A program made the translations under genes and the position numbers. Of a DNA stretch of 7,963 bases, positions 6,892 through 7,963 are shown in pieces (the stretch's first letter is position 1; every line of letters begins with the position of its first letter). The DNA comes from Deltaproteobacteria bacterium. GTDB taxonomy: Bacteria; Desulfobacterota; Syntrophia; Syntrophales; Fen-1087. The notes beneath the pieces were generated by a model. The model had not been told where the DNA came from, searched no databases, and saw nothing but the letters and a program-made list of their open reading frames with translations. The stretch is from NCBI GenBank assembly GCA_026388595.1, contig JAPLJM010000386.1:1-7963 (forward strand), given 5' to 3'.

Positions 6892-6909
6892 TTTTCAGGA
6901 TGCTGAAAA
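6892..6909. other. Small perfect hairpin in the convergent gap
   Basis: TTTTCAG (6892-6898) and CTGAAAA (6903-6909) form a perfect 7-bp stem with a GATG loop, 29 bp after the permease stop codon. The position suits a transcript end between convergent genes. However, the stem is AT-rich and no T-run follows it on either strand, so I do not call it an intrinsic terminator outright. Confidence 0.3.
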
Positions 6910-6915
6910 TAATCG

Positions 6916-7039
6916 TCATGGATCCTGGATAAAGGTTTCGAATATCCAGGTGTCGACGTCACGGAGTATCCTGCCGTGTTCAAGCGCGTTGTAGACTTCA
7001 GGGTACGGGACGATGCCTGGCGGCAATCTCGCTCTCTCG
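6916..7039 (-). pseudogene. Possible coding relic between the permease and the sulfurtransferase
   Basis: Read on the minus strand, this stretch gives an uninterrupted protein-like segment ending at a TGA at 6918-6916. It includes LPPGIVPYPEVYNALEHGR followed by ILRDVDTWIFETFIQDP. It has no ATG, and the same frame hits a stop inside the end of the sulfurtransferase gene, so it is at most a fragment; a TTG before PPG would be the only start. The PEVYNAL segment reminds me faintly of a conserved part of TRAP-type DctP binding proteins, but I cannot verify this. It could be a decayed gene end, an unusual small protein starting at TTG, or chance. It is recorded because the residue composition is better than in other non-coding frames here. 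Confidence 0.3.
6924..6950. other. Hairpin with 8-bp perfect stem, possible transcript end
   Basis: CCTGGATA (6924-6931) pairs with TATCCAGG (6943-6950) around an 11-nt loop containing the palindrome TTCGAA. It lies between convergent stop codons, about 100 bp past the sulfurtransferase stop. There is no adjacent T-run on either strand, so termination would have to be factor-assisted or the structure may protect the 3' end. It also overlaps the possible relic. Confidence 0.35.
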
Positions 7040-7046
7040 ACACCAC

Positions 7047-7919
7047 CTATCGTTGATGCTTGCCGGTAACGGTTGGATTTTCAGGATGTGCGGTCCATTC
7101 GGTGAAAGAACCTTCATAAATCTTAACGTTGGGATAATTAAGGTACCACTTGAAAAAAATAAATTCATTCGTTGCTTCCCGTCCTGTACCACAAGTGCAA
7201 ATGATGGTTTTGTCCGGTTTTACACCATTGGCATCCAGGATTGCCGATATTTCTTCATCAGGTTTGAGAAGGCGTTTATTATCATTATCCATCAGAGATG
7301 CCCAGGGTATATTGACAGCACCGGGGATATGGCCGGGCTTAATCCAGTATGCCTGCCCCTCATACGCCTCGGGTGGACGTGCATCTAGAACGATAACACC
7401 CTCACGATCTTTTATTGTCTTGAATGCTTCGTATTCGACATAGAAATCGGATTGAACTTGGGCGGTAAAATCAGAGGTTCTTGTTTTTGGGAACTCTTTT
7501 GAAAGGGGTCGCTTTTCTTCCTTCCATTTGTCGAGACCGCCGTCAAGCACATAAATGCATTCGTGGCCGAAACGCGCCAGACTGTATGCCATCATCGTCT
7601 GCTCCAGGCCGTCTCCCCAGCCCTTGGCGGCCCCCGTTCCTGTATAAACGACCACAGGTCTCTTTGTTTTCAGGCCTGCATAACGAAGGACAGGCTGGAT
7701 CGTTTCCACGGGCACATACCTGGCAGGCACTCCCGCAATACTGGCACGGAGAAGGCCCTCACTAAGATAAACAGCCCCTGGAATGTGTTCCTCAATATAA
7801 TCGTGAACATTAGGCTGGACATCGAGTAGGACCAGTTCCTGTTTATTAACATTTTCATAAAGCCAGTCCGTCGAAACCCACCGGACTATGCCCAAGCCAT
7901 GAGGACAATTCTTTTTCAT
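7047..7919 (-). CDS. Two-domain rhodanese-type sulfurtransferase
   Basis: This 290-residue cytoplasmic protein has tandem rhodanese domains, as in thiosulfate and 3-mercaptopyruvate sulfurtransferases, which move sulfane sulfur through a cysteine persulfide. The N-terminal domain (about 14-135) has the typical LLDVQ, HIPGAVYL and VLDGGLDKWK elements, but its active-site loop reads VVVYTGTG with no cysteine, as is normal for the structural domain. The C-terminal domain (about 155-285) has VLDARPPEAYEG, GHIPGAVNIPW and the loop CTCGTGRE. C243 is the expected catalytic residue by alignment to the CGSGVT-type loop, and C241 is a nearby second thiol. The loop differs from both classic signatures, so the sulfur donor is unclear. 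I start it at the ATG at 7919, which has a consensus AAGGAGGT site 5 nt upstream; the in-frame TTG at 7940 lies upstream of that site. There is no signal peptide. Genes upstream lie outside the window. Confidence 0.93.
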   Translation of the reverse strand: MKKNCPHGLGIVRWVSTDWLYENVNKQELVLLDVQPNVHDYIEEHIPGAVYLSEGLLRASIAGVPARYVPVETIQPVLRYAGLKTKRPVVVYTGTGAAKGWGDGLEQTMMAYSLARFGHECIYVLDGGLDKWKEEKRPLSKEFPKTRTSDFTAQVQSDFYVEYEAFKTIKDREGVIVLDARPPEAYEGQAYWIKPGHIPGAVNIPWASLMDNDNKRLLKPDEEISAILDANGVKPDKTIICTCGTGREATNEFIFFKWYLNYPNVKIYEGSFTEWTAHPENPTVTGKHQR

Positions 7920-7924
7920 GTAAG

Positions 7925-7932
7925 ACCTCCTT
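7925..7932 (-). promoter_or_regulatory. Consensus ribosome binding site of the sulfurtransferase gene
   Basis: The minus strand reads AAGGAGGT here, a near-perfect complement to the 16S rRNA 3' end, 5 nt before the ATG at 7919. It decides the start in favour of that ATG over the upstream TTG, and suggests efficient translation. Confidence 0.85.
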
Positions 7933-7963
7933 TTTAGCAAGTTCGATCAGTTCATCGATCCGC

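Overview
The window looks like chromosomal DNA from an anaerobic, moderately GC-rich bacterium. My best guess is Desulfobacterota (former Deltaproteobacteria), perhaps the Syntrophus/Syntrophia side. This rests on a Tat-exported Fe-S aldo/keto reductase beside a protein that looks like DUF6599, a DUF401-type permease, and a palindromic repeat of a kind I associate with that group. It is an inference; no rRNA or other taxonomic marker is present.

Layout. Bases 190-4684 hold three co-directional plus-strand genes: a Tat-signal aldo/keto reductase with two C-terminal [4Fe-4S] motifs, a secreted DUF6599-like protein 48 bp downstream, and the RNA-binding transcription accessory protein Tex 73 bp after that. 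The first two probably form an export-linked redox pair; Tex is a housekeeping gene that may be co-transcribed by proximity. A minus-strand gene for a 185-residue protein of unknown function (4638-5195) converges on tex, and the two reading frames overlap by 47 bp. The 363-bp gap 5196-5558 holds a 128-bp MITE/REP-like palindromic element (5275-5402), a 13-bp palindrome, and a good sigma70-type promoter (TTGACC, 17 bp, TATAGT). That promoter points at a polytopic DUF401-type membrane transporter (5559-6863). A 183-bp convergent gap (6864-7046) follows, with two small hairpins and what may be a coding relic on the minus strand. The window closes with a minus-strand two-domain rhodanese-type sulfurtransferase (7047-7919), preceded by a near-perfect Shine-Dalgarno sequence.

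How the parts fit. The window is a set of short independent units rather than one large pathway. I see no CRISPR array, tRNA, rRNA, transposase, phage gene or obvious defence system. The most unusual biology is the exported Fe-S aldo/keto reductase with its secreted partner, since a cytoplasm-type NAD(P)H-dependent fold appears to be sent outside the cytoplasm. The most distinctive non-coding features are the palindromic repeat and the promoter with nearby symmetric sites upstream of the permease.
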